Below the pieces are notes generated by a model. It did not search any database. It had not been told where the DNA came from and saw only the letters and a program-made list of their open reading frames with translations. Below, piece by piece: positions 1-5,797 of a stretch of 5,797 nucleotides of DNA; the stretch's first letter is position 1; each line of letters opens with the position of its first letter. The DNA comes from Maritimibacter sp. (lineage in GTDB: Bacteria > Pseudomonadota > Alphaproteobacteria > Rhodobacterales > Rhodobacteraceae). The DNA lies in assembly GCA_020441225.1 (NCBI GenBank), contig JAGRMP010000444.1, positions 1 through 5,797 of the forward strand, read 5' to 3'. The position numbers and the translations under genes are program-made.

Positions 1-1
1 C

Positions 2-814
2 CATGTCGACCGTTCGATCGACGGCCCGGCGGATTTCATCGAGACCAACATCACCGGCACCTTCAACCTGCTCGAAGCCGCGCGGGCCTATTGGGACGGG
101 CAAGGCCGACCGGAGGGCTTCCGCTTCCACCATATCTCGACCGACGAGGTCTTCGGCACGCTCGGCGACACCGGCAAGTTCACCGAGACCACGCCCTACA
201 GCCCCAACTCGCCCTATTCGGCCTCCAAGGCGGCCTCGGATCACCTGGTGCGCGCCTGGGGCGAGACCTACGGCCTGCCGGTCGTGCTGTCGAACTGCTC
301 CAACAACTACGGCCCCTACCAGTTCCCCGAAAAGCTGATCCCGGTCGTCGTGCTCAACGCCCTCGCGGGCAAGCCGATCCCGGTCTATGGCCAGGGCGTC
401 AACGTGCGCGACTGGCTCTATGTCGAGGATCACGCCACCGCGCTGCTCACCGTGCTCGACAAGGGCGTGCTGGGCGAGAGCTACAACATCGGCGGCAATG
501 CCGAGGCGCGGAATATCGATCTGGTGACCATGATCTGCGCCATCCTCGATGACATTCGCCCCGGGGCAAGACCCTATGCCGAGCTCATCACCTATGTGAC
601 CGACCGCCCGGGCCACGATCACCGCTACGCCATCGACGCGTCGAAGATCGCGGCCGAGCTGGGATGGGAACCGTCGCTGACCCTCGAAGAGGGCCTGCGC
701 CAGACCGTCCAGTGGTATCTCGACAACGAGGCCTGGTGGCGGCCGCTCCAGGCCCGCCAGGGCGTGGGCACCCGTCTCGGCACCGCGAAAACCGCCAAGG
801 CGGGAGCCGCCTGA
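2..814 (+). CDS. rfbB: dTDP-glucose 4,6-dehydratase, 5'-truncated by window edge
   Basis: This enzyme converts dTDP-glucose to dTDP-4-dehydro-6-deoxyglucose, the second step of dTDP-L-rhamnose synthesis, in the cytoplasm using bound NAD. The reading frame is open from base 2 to the TGA at 812-814, giving about 270 residues. The family is usually about 350 residues, so some 75-80 N-terminal residues, including the Rossmann GxxGxxG, lie outside the window. Visible family landmarks are HVDRSIDGP at the left edge, the catalytic STDEVFG (Thr/Asp/Glu codons at 140-148; the family more often has TDEVYG), the YSASK form of YxxxK (Tyr codon 215-217, Lys 227-229), [26 protein letters not shown] and [15 protein letters not shown]. 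Its stop overlaps the start of the next gene by one base (TGATG), which suggests translational coupling with rfbD. The family assignment is very secure. Only the 5' end is missing, and nothing suggests a pseudogene. Confidence 0.96.
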   Translation, partial: HVDRSIDGPADFIETNITGTFNLLEAARAYWDGQGRPEGFRFHHISTDEVFGTLGDTGKFTETTPYSPNSPYSASKAASDHLVRAWGETYGLPVVLSNCSNNYGPYQFPEKLIPVVVLNALAGKPIPVYGQGVNVRDWLYVEDHATALLTVLDKGVLGESYNIGGNAEARNIDLVTMICAILDDIRPGARPYAELITYVTDRPGHDHRYAIDASKIAAELGWEPSLTLEEGLRQTVQWYLDNEAWWRPLQARQGVGTRLGTAKTAKAGAA

Positions 815-1686
815 TGCGGCTTCTCGTCTTCGGCAAGACCGGCCAGGTGGCCCGCGCCTTGGCCGAGGCCACCGCCGAGGCGGGGATCGACGCGCGGTTT
901 CTCGGCCGCGAGGAAGCCGATCTCACCGACCCCGCCGCCTGCGCGCGTCTTATCGCCGAAGCCGACGCGGACGCCGTCATCAACGCCGCCGCCTATACCG
1001 CCGTCGACGCCGCCGAGACCGATCGCGAGACCGCGCATCTGGTCAACGCCGCCGCCCCCGGCGCAATGGCGCGCGCCGCCACCGAGAAAGGCGTGCCCTT
1101 CCTGCATATCTCGACCGATTACGTCTTCGACGGCGCGGGCACGCAGGCCTTTCGCGAAGACGATCCCACCGCGCCGCTCGGCTATTACGGCCAGTCCAAG
1201 CTCGACGGCGAGCGCGAAGTGCTGGCCGCGGGCGGCGAGGCGGTGATCCTGCGGGTCGCCTGGGTCTATGACGGCACGGCCAAGAATTTCGTCACCGCCA
1301 TGCTGACCCTCGGCGCCGCCCGCGACGTGCTCAGCGTGGTCGACGACCAGCAGGGCAGCCCGACGCCCGCCCGCGCCGTGGCCGATGCGCTGATCCACAT
1401 CGCCCGCGCTTTCGAAGCGGGGCAGGGGGTGCCCGGGCTGTTCCACTACGCAGGCAGCCCCGCCGTGGCGCGCAATGATTTCGCCGCCGCGATCCTCGCT
1501 GGCACTCCCAACCCGCCCCGGATCGACCCGGTCCCGTCCTCGGCCTTCCCGACGCCCGCGCAACGCCCGGCCAATTCGGTGCTCGACTGCACCCGAATCG
1601 CCGAGGTCTACGGCCTCGCCCAGCCCGACTGGCGGCCCGACGTCGCCCGGATCGCGGCTGCCTGGCCGGAGGGGACGGAAAAGTGA
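814..1686 (+). CDS. rfbD: dTDP-4-dehydrorhamnose reductase
   Basis: This enzyme catalyses the last step of dTDP-L-rhamnose synthesis, the NAD(P)H-dependent reduction of dTDP-4-dehydrorhamnose. The product is 290 residues, close to the usual family length. The N-terminus has the dinucleotide-binding strand and loop [13 protein letters not shown] (residues 1-13). The short-chain dehydrogenase catalytic elements follow as STDYVFDG and YYGQSKLDGE (YxxxK). Later family blocks are VVDDQQGSPT, RPANSVLD and a C-terminal PDWR. The ATG at 814 is chosen because it begins exactly at the Rossmann strand, overlaps the rfbB stop by one base and has a purine-rich GGGAG about 8 nt upstream. An in-frame start further upstream at 664 would only add sequence that overlaps rfbB. 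The 3' end overlaps the next gene by 4 nt (GTGA). rfbA and rfbC are not visible here and would have to lie upstream or elsewhere. Confidence 0.95.
   Translation: MRLLVFGKTGQVARALAEATAEAGIDARFLGREEADLTDPAACARLIAEADADAVINAAAYTAVDAAETDRETAHLVNAAAPGAMARAATEKGVPFLHISTDYVFDGAGTQAFREDDPTAPLGYYGQSKLDGEREVLAAGGEAVILRVAWVYDGTAKNFVTAMLTLGAARDVLSVVDDQQGSPTPARAVADALIHIARAFEAGQGVPGLFHYAGSPAVARNDFAAAILAGTPNPPRIDPVPSSAFPTPAQRPANSVLDCTRIAEVYGLAQPDWRPDVARIAAAWPEGTEK
1668..1674 (+). promoter_or_regulatory. Strong ribosome binding site for the GT2 gene
   Basis: The purine block GGAGGGG lies inside the 3' end of rfbD, 8 nt before the GTG at 1683. It supports the GTG start and the 4-nt GTGA overlap. Confidence 0.7.
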
Positions 1687-2648
1687 GCGAGATCGCCGCC
1701 GTCGTCATCGGCCGCAACGAAGGCGACCGCCTGGTCGCCTGCCTCAAATCGCTCGCCGGTACCGTGGGCCGAGTGGTCTATGTCGATTCGGGCTCGACCG
1801 ACGGCAGCGTGCAGGCGGCGCAGGACCTCGGCGCCGAAGTGGTCGCGCTCGACATGACCCAGCCCTTCACCGCCGCGCGTGCCCGCAACGCCGGGCTCGA
1901 CGCGCTGAAGGAGAGCCCGCCCGGTTACGTCCAGTTCGTCGATGGCGATTGCGTGCTGCAACCGGGCTGGATCGAGACCGCCCGCGCCTTTCTCGACGAT
2001 CACCCCAAGGTGGCGATGGCCTGCGGACGGCGGCGCGAGATCCATCCCGAGGCCAGCGTCTACAACCGGCTCTGCGACGACGAGTGGAACACGCCCGTCG
2101 GCGAGGCGCTGGCCTGCGGCGGCGATGCGCTCGGCCGCTGGGCGGCGCTCGACGCCATCGACGGCTACAACCCGACGCTGATCGCGGGCGAGGAGCCCGA
2201 TCTCTGTCTGCGCCTGCGTGTCGCGGGCTGGAAGATCTGGCGGCTCGACGCCGAGATGACCGCCCATGACGCCGCGATCCTGCGCTTCGGCCAGTGGTGG
2301 AAACGGGTCAGCCGCGCCGGCCACGCCTTCGCGGAAGGTGCCTGGCTGCATGGCAAGGCCCACGGCCACTGGGTCGGCGAGACCCGCCGGCTGCTCTTCT
2401 GGGGCCTCGGGATCCCGGTCCTGTCCCTGCTCGCGGTGCTGTTGATCGGCCCCTGGGGTCTTGTGCTCCTCGGCCTCTACGCAGTGCAGGTGGCCCGGCT
2501 CGCCCTGTCGCGCGGGATCGGCCAGCGGTTCTCCTGGGAATGGGCGTTTTTCCTCACGCTGGGCAAGATCCCGGAGGCGCTGGGTGCGCTCAAGTTCTAC
2601 CGCTCGCGGCTGACCTCGCGGCGTTCGACCCTCATCGAGTACAAATAG
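1683..2648 (+). CDS. Family 2 (GT-A) glycosyltransferase with C-terminal membrane segment
   Basis: This is probably an inverting glycosyltransferase that uses a nucleotide-sugar donor at the cytoplasmic membrane face. The protein has 321 residues. The N-terminal GT-A fold is clear: AAVVIGRNEGDRL at about 5-17, VDSGSTDGS at about 34-42, and a DxD-type metal/nucleotide site DGD at 87-89 within VQFVDGDC. The acidic GEEPDLCLRLR at 169-179 fits the family's catalytic-base region, and QWWKR at 204-208 resembles the (Q/R)xxRW-like block. A long hydrophobic stretch at about 237-275 looks like one or two membrane helices or a re-entrant anchor, followed by a basic tail. The GTG start is supported by GGAGGGG 8 nt upstream and by the beginning of the first beta strand. 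The gene is coupled to rfbD by a 4-nt overlap, so a rhamnosyl donor is a reasonable guess, but the donor and acceptor cannot be read from sequence. Confidence 0.9.
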   Translation: MSEIAAVVIGRNEGDRLVACLKSLAGTVGRVVYVDSGSTDGSVQAAQDLGAEVVALDMTQPFTAARARNAGLDALKESPPGYVQFVDGDCVLQPGWIETARAFLDDHPKVAMACGRRREIHPEASVYNRLCDDEWNTPVGEALACGGDALGRWAALDAIDGYNPTLIAGEEPDLCLRLRVAGWKIWRLDAEMTAHDAAILRFGQWWKRVSRAGHAFAEGAWLHGKAHGHWVGETRRLLFWGLGIPVLSLLAVLLIGPWGLVLLGLYAVQVARLALSRGIGQRFSWEWAFFLTLGKIPEALGALKFYRSRLTSRRSTLIEYK

Positions 2649-2681
2649 CGCCGCCTCTTCGGCCGCCTCACCTGTCGGAAA

Positions 2682-3437
2682 TCACCCGCCGCTTTTCTGC
2701 CGCCGTGCCTCGATCATGTGCCGCGGCAGCAATTTGCCCGCGCGCCAGTAGCGCGGCACCATCCGCTTGGGCGAGGTCAGAGCGCGCCACAGCCATTCGA
2801 CCTTGAGGCGCCGGGCGAGCTTCGGCGCGCGCACCTGGTGGCCGCCGAAAAAGTCGAGCCCGGCGCCGATGGAGGCAAACCCGACCGAAGGCGCAAGTTT
2901 GCGGCCCCGCGCCGCGAGCTGTTCCTGTTTCGGCGCCCCGAGGGCGAGGAAACACAGGCCCACGCCCGCCGCGGTAAGGTCCGCGAGGATCTCCGCCGCC
3001 GCCGCGCCTTCCGGGTCGAACCCCATCGCGGGTGCATGCATGTAGACCACGTCGAGCCCCGGCACGCGCTCGGTGAGCACCCGTTTCGCATCCGCCAGCG
3101 CCTGGTCGTGGGAGCCGACGAACCCGACCCTGACCCCGGCCTCGGCGGCCCAATGGCAGAGCGGTTCGACCATGTCCGACCCCGGCATCAGCTCGACCGG
3201 GGCGCCGGAGATCCGTGTGAGGGTCACGATCGGCCAGCCGTCGGCGACGACGAAATCCTGCGCCGCATAGGCGTCGACAAAGGCGGGATCGACCTCCAGC
3301 TTGGCGAGATGGTCGAGGTTGATCGTCGCCAGTGCGAACCCGTCCCCGTCGCGCCAGCGCGTCGCCACGTGCTCCGCCAGCTCGGTGCGGGTGGCGATAT
3401 TCACAGCGATCGTCTTGTCGTCGTAGTGGAACTGCAC
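2682..3437 (-). CDS. WecG/TagA/CpsF family glycosyltransferase
   Basis: Members of this family (GT26) transfer a sugar, typically UDP-ManNAc, UDP-ManNAcA or UDP-glucose, onto a lipid-linked sugar at the inner membrane face. WecG (enterobacterial common antigen) and TagA (wall teichoic acid) are the best-known examples. The product is 251 residues, normal for the family. Visible blocks are TINLDHLAK (39-47), ADGWPIV (65-71, whose Asp matches the proposed catalytic Asp of TagA), VGFVGSH (104-110), the signature GAPKQE (167-172) and GAGLDFFGG (191-199). A basic C-terminal segment, RAPKLARRLKVEWLWRAL onward, is known in TagA to mediate membrane association. The GTG at 3437-3435 is the only sensible start: an in-frame TGA lies two codons upstream, and GAGGTGA is correctly spaced. 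The gene converges on the GT2 gene with a 33-bp gap and is divergent from the synthase gene. Sugar specificity is unknown, so no gene symbol is given. Confidence 0.92.
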   Translation of the reverse strand: MQFHYDDKTIAVNIATRTELAEHVATRWRDGDGFALATINLDHLAKLEVDPAFVDAYAAQDFVVADGWPIVTLTRISGAPVELMPGSDMVEPLCHWAAEAGVRVGFVGSHDQALADAKRVLTERVPGLDVVYMHAPAMGFDPEGAAAAEILADLTAAGVGLCFLALGAPKQEQLAARGRKLAPSVGFASIGAGLDFFGGHQVRAPKLARRLKVEWLWRALTSPKRMVPRYWRAGKLLPRHMIEARRQKSGG

Positions 3438-3443
3438 GGGACA

Positions 3444-3450
3444 TCACCTC
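3444..3450 (-). promoter_or_regulatory. Ribosome binding site of the WecG-type gene
   Basis: On the minus strand this reads GAGGTGA, 6 nt before the GTG start at 3437. It overlaps the in-frame TGA that excludes any longer version of the protein, so together they fix the start. Confidence 0.75.
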
Positions 3451-3858
3451 ATGTGACTTGGCTGTCATGGGGCAGGCGAGGCCCCTCGGACGCGATCCTA
3501 TCGGCCGATTCAAGCCGGAATAAAACAGCGAAGCGGCGGGAACGGGGCCGGGGCCGACGGATTGTGGCGAAAGTCGCGCAAATCCACCCCGATCCGCCGC
3601 TATCGTTTCCAGACTGGCGGCGGTCCGGCCGGCCCGCCATGGGCGCCGATCCGGCGCCGCCGCTGCGGCCCCGGGCGCCCTTTCGGCCGCGCTTCGCCTG
3701 TGCTGCGGGGGCGCTGGGCCGGGCCGAAATCCCCGCGCCGCGACGTCTGGACCGGCGCAACCGATTCGTTGCCGGCACGGCGGTTTCGGCGCACGGTGGC
3801 CGGGGTGTCGGCGGCGCGGCGCCGGAAGCGCTGGCAAATGCCGCCATGTGGACAGATT

Positions 3859-3875
3859 GTTTCCGGAACGGAAAC
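3859..3875. repeat. Perfect 7+3+7 inverted repeat upstream of the synthase gene
   Basis: GTTTCCG, a GAA spacer and CGGAAAC form an uninterrupted dyad centred on 3867, with the 8-bp palindrome TTCCGGAA inside it. A second pair, GACAG (3851-3855) with CTGTC (3875-3879), brackets it imperfectly. It sits at the boundary between the GC-rich and AT-rich halves of the intergenic region, about 145 bp before the synthase start. No T-run follows on either strand, so it does not look like a terminator. An operator for a dimeric regulator is the more natural reading, but this is inference. Confidence 0.55.
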
Positions 3876-3879
3876 TGTC

Positions 3880-3947
3880 TCTCAATTGTGAATTCTGTGT
3901 TTATTTAGCCTTTTCATATGGTTAACTGAAAACAGCTCAGAACAAAC
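3880..3947. promoter_or_regulatory. AT-rich putative promoter/control segment
   Basis: This stretch is roughly one third GC, against roughly two thirds in the neighbouring genes. It contains short palindromes (CAATTG at 3883-3888, GAATTC at 3890-3895, GTTAAC at 3921-3926). Its position directly downstream of the dyad at 3859-3875 and upstream of the synthase gene suggests a control region. I could not identify a confident -35/-10 pair in it, so only the general role is proposed. Confidence 0.35.
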
Positions 3948-4008
3948 TGGACCCTGCCCCTGGAAACGTGACACTCCTTTACAGGGTGCTATCCGACATT
4001 GAGGCAAC

Positions 4009-4012
4009 AGGA
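4009..4012 (+). promoter_or_regulatory. Ribosome binding site of the synthase gene
   Basis: AGGA lies 8 nt before the GTG at 4021. An in-frame TGA at 4000-4002 excludes a longer protein. The next in-frame ATG (4135) would remove the first beta strand of the ketosynthase. The GTG is therefore the best start. A second AGGA at 4015-4018 is too close to be the main site. Confidence 0.6.
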
Positions 4013-4020
4013 TCAGGACA

Positions 4021-5797
4021 GTGAGCCAAGGCAAACGACCCGGCAATTCGTCAGACAAACCGTCGGGCAAACGAACAGGCAAATCGACCGGCAAACGTGC
4101 CGCGAAACGGTCCGGCGATCTCGCGCTTGTCGGTATGGCTGTGACCTTGCCCGGCGCCGCGTCGCTCGATGACTTCTGGACCAACCTGGCCGGCGGGGTC
4201 GAAAGCATCACCCGGCTCGACCGCCAAGCGCTGCTCGACGCGGGCGAGCGGCCCGAGCGGATGCGCCGCGAGGCCTATGTCCCGGCCGCCGGTCTGCTCG
4301 ATGGCCACGACATGTTCGACGCCGAGTTTTTCGGCTTTTCCCCGCGCGAAGCCGCGATCCTCGATCCGCAACACCGCAAATTCCTCGAAACCGCCTGGGC
4401 TGCGCTCGAAAACGCGGGCCACACGGCCGAAGAATTTGCCGGCCGGGTCGGCGTCTATGCCGGCTGCGGGGCAGGGAACTACCTCCACCGCAACCTGCTC
4501 ACCAACCCCGACCTGGTCGAGGATCTGGGACCCTTCCAGCTGCGCAATACCGGCAACGACAAGGATTTCCTCGCCACGCGGGTCAGCCATGCGCTCGACC
4601 TCACCGGCCCGTCGATCAACCTCCAGACCGCCTGCTCGACGGCGCTCGTGGGCGTCCACCAGGCAGCGAAAGCCCTGCGCGACGGCGACTGCGACATGGC
4701 GCTCGTGGGCGGGGTGTCGATCGAGATGCCGCAGGGCCGGGGCTATCTCTACCGCGAGAACGATATCCTCTCGCCCGACGGCCATTGCCGCGCCTTCGAT
4801 CACAGGGCGGGCGGCACGGTGATGGGGTCGGGCGCGGGCGTGGTCGTCCTGCGCGCGCTCGAAGATGCGCTTTCCGACGGCGACCACATCTGGGCCGTCA
4901 TCCGGGGCACCGGCGTCAACAACGACGGCGGCGACAAGGCGGGGTATTTCGCGCCCTCCGAGGCCGGGCAGGCCGAGGTCGTGGGCCTCGCGCTCGACGC
5001 CGCCGGGGTCGCACCCGAGACCATCGGCTATGTCGAGTGCCATGGCACAGGCACGCTGCTCGGGGATCCCTTCGAGGTCGCGGGGCTCACCCAGGCGTAT
5101 CGCGCGCGCGGCGCCGAGGCCGACCAGTTCTGCGGCATCGGCTCGGTTCAGACCAACCTGGGCAACCTCGACACCGCCGCCGCCGTCGCCGGGCTGGTCA
5201 AGACCGCGCTCGCGCTCCACCACGGCGAGATCCCGCCCAGCCTCAACTTCGAGGCGCCGAACCCGATGATCGATTTCGCCGCCAGCCCGTTCTACGTGAA
5301 CGACCGGCGCGCCGCCTGGCCGACCGGCAGGGGCCCGCGCCGCGCCGCGGTCAACTCGCTCGGCATCGGCGGCACCAATGCCCATGCGGTGCTGGAACAG
5401 GCGCCGGAGCGCGGCGCGTCCGAGCCCGGGCTATTCCCGTTCCAACCCATTGTTCTGTCTGCGAAAAGCGACCGGGCGCTCGACGAGATGTCGGCGACCC
5501 TCGCGGCGCATCTGCGGGCCCATCCCGGCCAGCGGCTCGCCGATGTCGCCTTCACCCTGATGCAGGGACGCAAGCGCTTCGCCAAGACCCGCGTGCTGGT
5601 CGCCCGGGACCACGCCGAGGCCGCCGCGCTGCTGGAGACCGGCCCCGAAACCGGCCCCGAAACCGGCGGCACGGGCCGCGTCCACACCCATGACCGGCTC
5701 GGCGCCGCGCCCGATACCGTGTTCCTGTTCCCGGCCATGTCACAAGTCGACCCCGCGGCGCTCGGCGATCTCTACGAGACCGAGCCGGTGTTCCGCG
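4021..5797 (+). CDS. Type I polyketide/fatty-acid synthase: KS, linker and start of AT; 3' end outside window
   Basis: This is the N-terminal 592 residues of a multidomain synthase that would condense acyl units by decarboxylative Claisen reaction in the cytoplasm. Residues 2-31 are a Lys/Arg/Gly/Ser tail. The ketosynthase spans about 34-461. It shows the strand LALVGMAVTLPGA, GFSPREAAILDPQHR, the nucleophile in LQTACSTAL (Cys205), YLYRENDILSPDGHCRAFD, VECHGTGT (His341) and LGIGGTNAHAVLEQ. The second catalytic His, expected in NIGH, is Asn382 (TNLGNLDTAAAVAGLVK), while the following Lys is kept. A KS-AT linker follows (about 470-560; VLSAKS, LADVAFTLMQGRKRF). An AT then begins as VFLFPAMSQ (567-575), aligned through LYETEPVFR but lacking the canonical GQGSQ. 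The AT nucleophile region GHSxG, the ACP and later domains lie beyond the window. The GTG start is fixed by an upstream in-frame stop. The neighbours suggest a capsule-lipid or glycosylated-polyketide role; the product is unknown. Confidence 0.9.
   Translation, partial: MSQGKRPGNSSDKPSGKRTGKSTGKRAAKRSGDLALVGMAVTLPGAASLDDFWTNLAGGVESITRLDRQALLDAGERPERMRREAYVPAAGLLDGHDMFDAEFFGFSPREAAILDPQHRKFLETAWAALENAGHTAEEFAGRVGVYAGCGAGNYLHRNLLTNPDLVEDLGPFQLRNTGNDKDFLATRVSHALDLTGPSINLQTACSTALVGVHQAAKALRDGDCDMALVGGVSIEMPQGRGYLYRENDILSPDGHCRAFDHRAGGTVMGSGAGVVVLRALEDALSDGDHIWAVIRGTGVNNDGGDKAGYFAPSEAGQAEVVGLALDAAGVAPETIGYVECHGTGTLLGDPFEVAGLTQAYRARGAEADQFCGIGSVQTNLGNLDTAAAVAGLVKTALALHHGEIPPSLNFEAPNPMIDFAASPFYVNDRRAAWPTGRGPRRAAVNSLGIGGTNAHAVLEQAPERGASEPGLFPFQPIVLSAKSDRALDEMSATLAAHLRAHPGQRLADVAFTLMQGRKRFAKTRVLVARDHAEAAALLETGPETGPETGGTGRVHTHDRLGAAPDTVFLFPAMSQVDPAALGDLYETEPVFR
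4066..4113 (+). repeat. Four imperfect 12-nt tandem repeats encoding a basic tail
   Basis: Consecutive 12-nt units beginning at 4066, 4078, 4090 and 4102 encode GKRT, GKST, GKRA and AKRS. An isolated copy of the GGCAAACG core occurs at 4030-4037. The repeats make up much of the N-terminal tail of the synthase, which has 10 Lys/Arg among residues 2-31, just before the ketosynthase fold. Confidence 0.7.
5635..5670 (+). repeat. Three 12-nt tandem repeats (ETGP, ETGP, ETGG) in the KS-AT linker
   Basis: Units starting at 5635, 5647 and 5659 read GAG/GAA-ACC-GGC-CCC, with the last ending GGC. They encode ETGP twice and then ETGG, and lie between the linker domain and the AT. The repeats are in frame and lie in a segment that is likely flexible, so they probably reflect slippage with little structural cost. 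Confidence 0.75.

Larger units (their letters stand above)
3438..4020. other. Divergent intergenic region without a convincing gene
   Basis: About 580 bp separate the leftward WecG-type gene from the rightward synthase gene. From about 3440 to 3850 the DNA is very GC-rich and open in several frames on both strands. The possible products (for example 3562-3891 on plus and 3847-3449 on minus) are Arg/Pro/Ala-rich, lack a good ribosome binding site and show no family motif I recognise, so none is annotated. From about 3850 to 4020 the composition turns AT-rich, as expected for a control region of the synthase gene. The only promoter-like pair I can point to is GTGACA (3968-3973) with TATCCG (3990-3995), 16 nt apart; this is weak. 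A 10-bp palindrome ATCGGCCGAT at 3500-3509 lies on the wecG side. No rho-independent terminator or tRNA is seen. Confidence 0.6.

Noticed and set aside
625..1563. Minus-strand open frame opposite rfbB and rfbD
   Set aside because: It is antisense to two well-supported enzymes and has no family motif.
3500..3509. ATCGGCCGAT palindrome upstream of the WecG-type gene
   Set aside because: A 10-bp self-complementary GC-rich word is expected fairly often in such DNA and no further site context was found.
2668..3885. Minus-strand open frame of about 405 codons overlapping the WecG-type gene
   Set aside because: It is out of frame with the WecG motifs, Arg-rich in composition and best explained by high GC suppressing stop codons.
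2718..3908. Long plus-strand open frame opposite the WecG-type gene and across the intergenic region
   Set aside because: It is the antisense shadow of a gene with clear family motifs. Its product is Arg/Pro/His-rich with no recognisable domain and no good ribosome binding site.
3951..3987. ACCCTG (3951-3956) with CAGGGT (3982-3987) as a possible hairpin
   Set aside because: The arms are only 6 bp with a 25-nt loop, cannot be extended and have no terminator tail. Chance is the simpler explanation.
3968..3995. GTGACA with TATCCG, 16 nt apart, as a sigma-70 promoter of the synthase
   Set aside because: The -35 is reasonable but the -10 matches only half the consensus, so it is mentioned in the intergenic entry and not listed as a promoter.
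4051..5385. Long minus-strand open frame inside the synthase gene
   Set aside because: It lies antisense to the ketosynthase, whose catalytic motifs are unmistakable. Its Gly/Ala/Arg/Val-rich product reflects GC bias.
1..5797. CRISPR array, insertion sequence, tRNA or rRNA
   Set aside because: No regularly spaced direct repeats, transposase motifs, terminal inverted repeats or structural RNA signatures were seen on either strand.

Overview
The window looks like part of a surface-polysaccharide or glycoconjugate locus from a high-GC alphaproteobacterium, probably of the Rhodobacterales type. That placement rests on high GC at third codon positions, tightly overlapping genes, frequent GTG starts and the protein sequences. 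It is inference, not a species identification.

Layout. Positions 1-2648 hold a rightward, translationally coupled block. It starts with the 3' part of rfbB (dTDP-glucose 4,6-dehydratase), followed by complete rfbD (dTDP-4-dehydrorhamnose reductase) and a complete family 2 glycosyltransferase with a C-terminal membrane segment. The two junctions overlap by 1 and 4 nt. A 33-bp gap then separates this block from a convergent, leftward WecG/TagA/CpsF-type glycosyltransferase (2682-3437). Next comes about 580 bp with no convincing gene: a GC-rich half (about 3440-3850), then an AT-rich half (about 3850-4020) with a 7+3+7 dyad that is probably a regulatory zone. From 4021 to the right edge runs the 5' part of a large rightward multidomain polyketide/fatty-acid synthase: basic tail, ketosynthase (KS), KS-AT linker and the first residues of an acyltransferase (AT).

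How they may work together. RfbB and RfbD catalyse two of the steps to dTDP-L-rhamnose. The GT2 and WecG-type enzymes are plausible glycan-assembly transferases, the latter typically acting on a lipid-linked acceptor. A large KS-containing synthase beside them recalls capsule loci that carry a dedicated type I fatty-acid/polyketide synthase, or a glycosylated polyketide pathway. The window cannot decide between these.

The most unusual signals are in the synthase. The second catalytic His of the KS (normally NIGH) reads as Asn. The normally invariant GQGSQ block at the start of the AT is replaced by a PAMSQ-like sequence. The protein also begins with a Lys/Arg-rich tail built from 12-nt imperfect tandem repeats.
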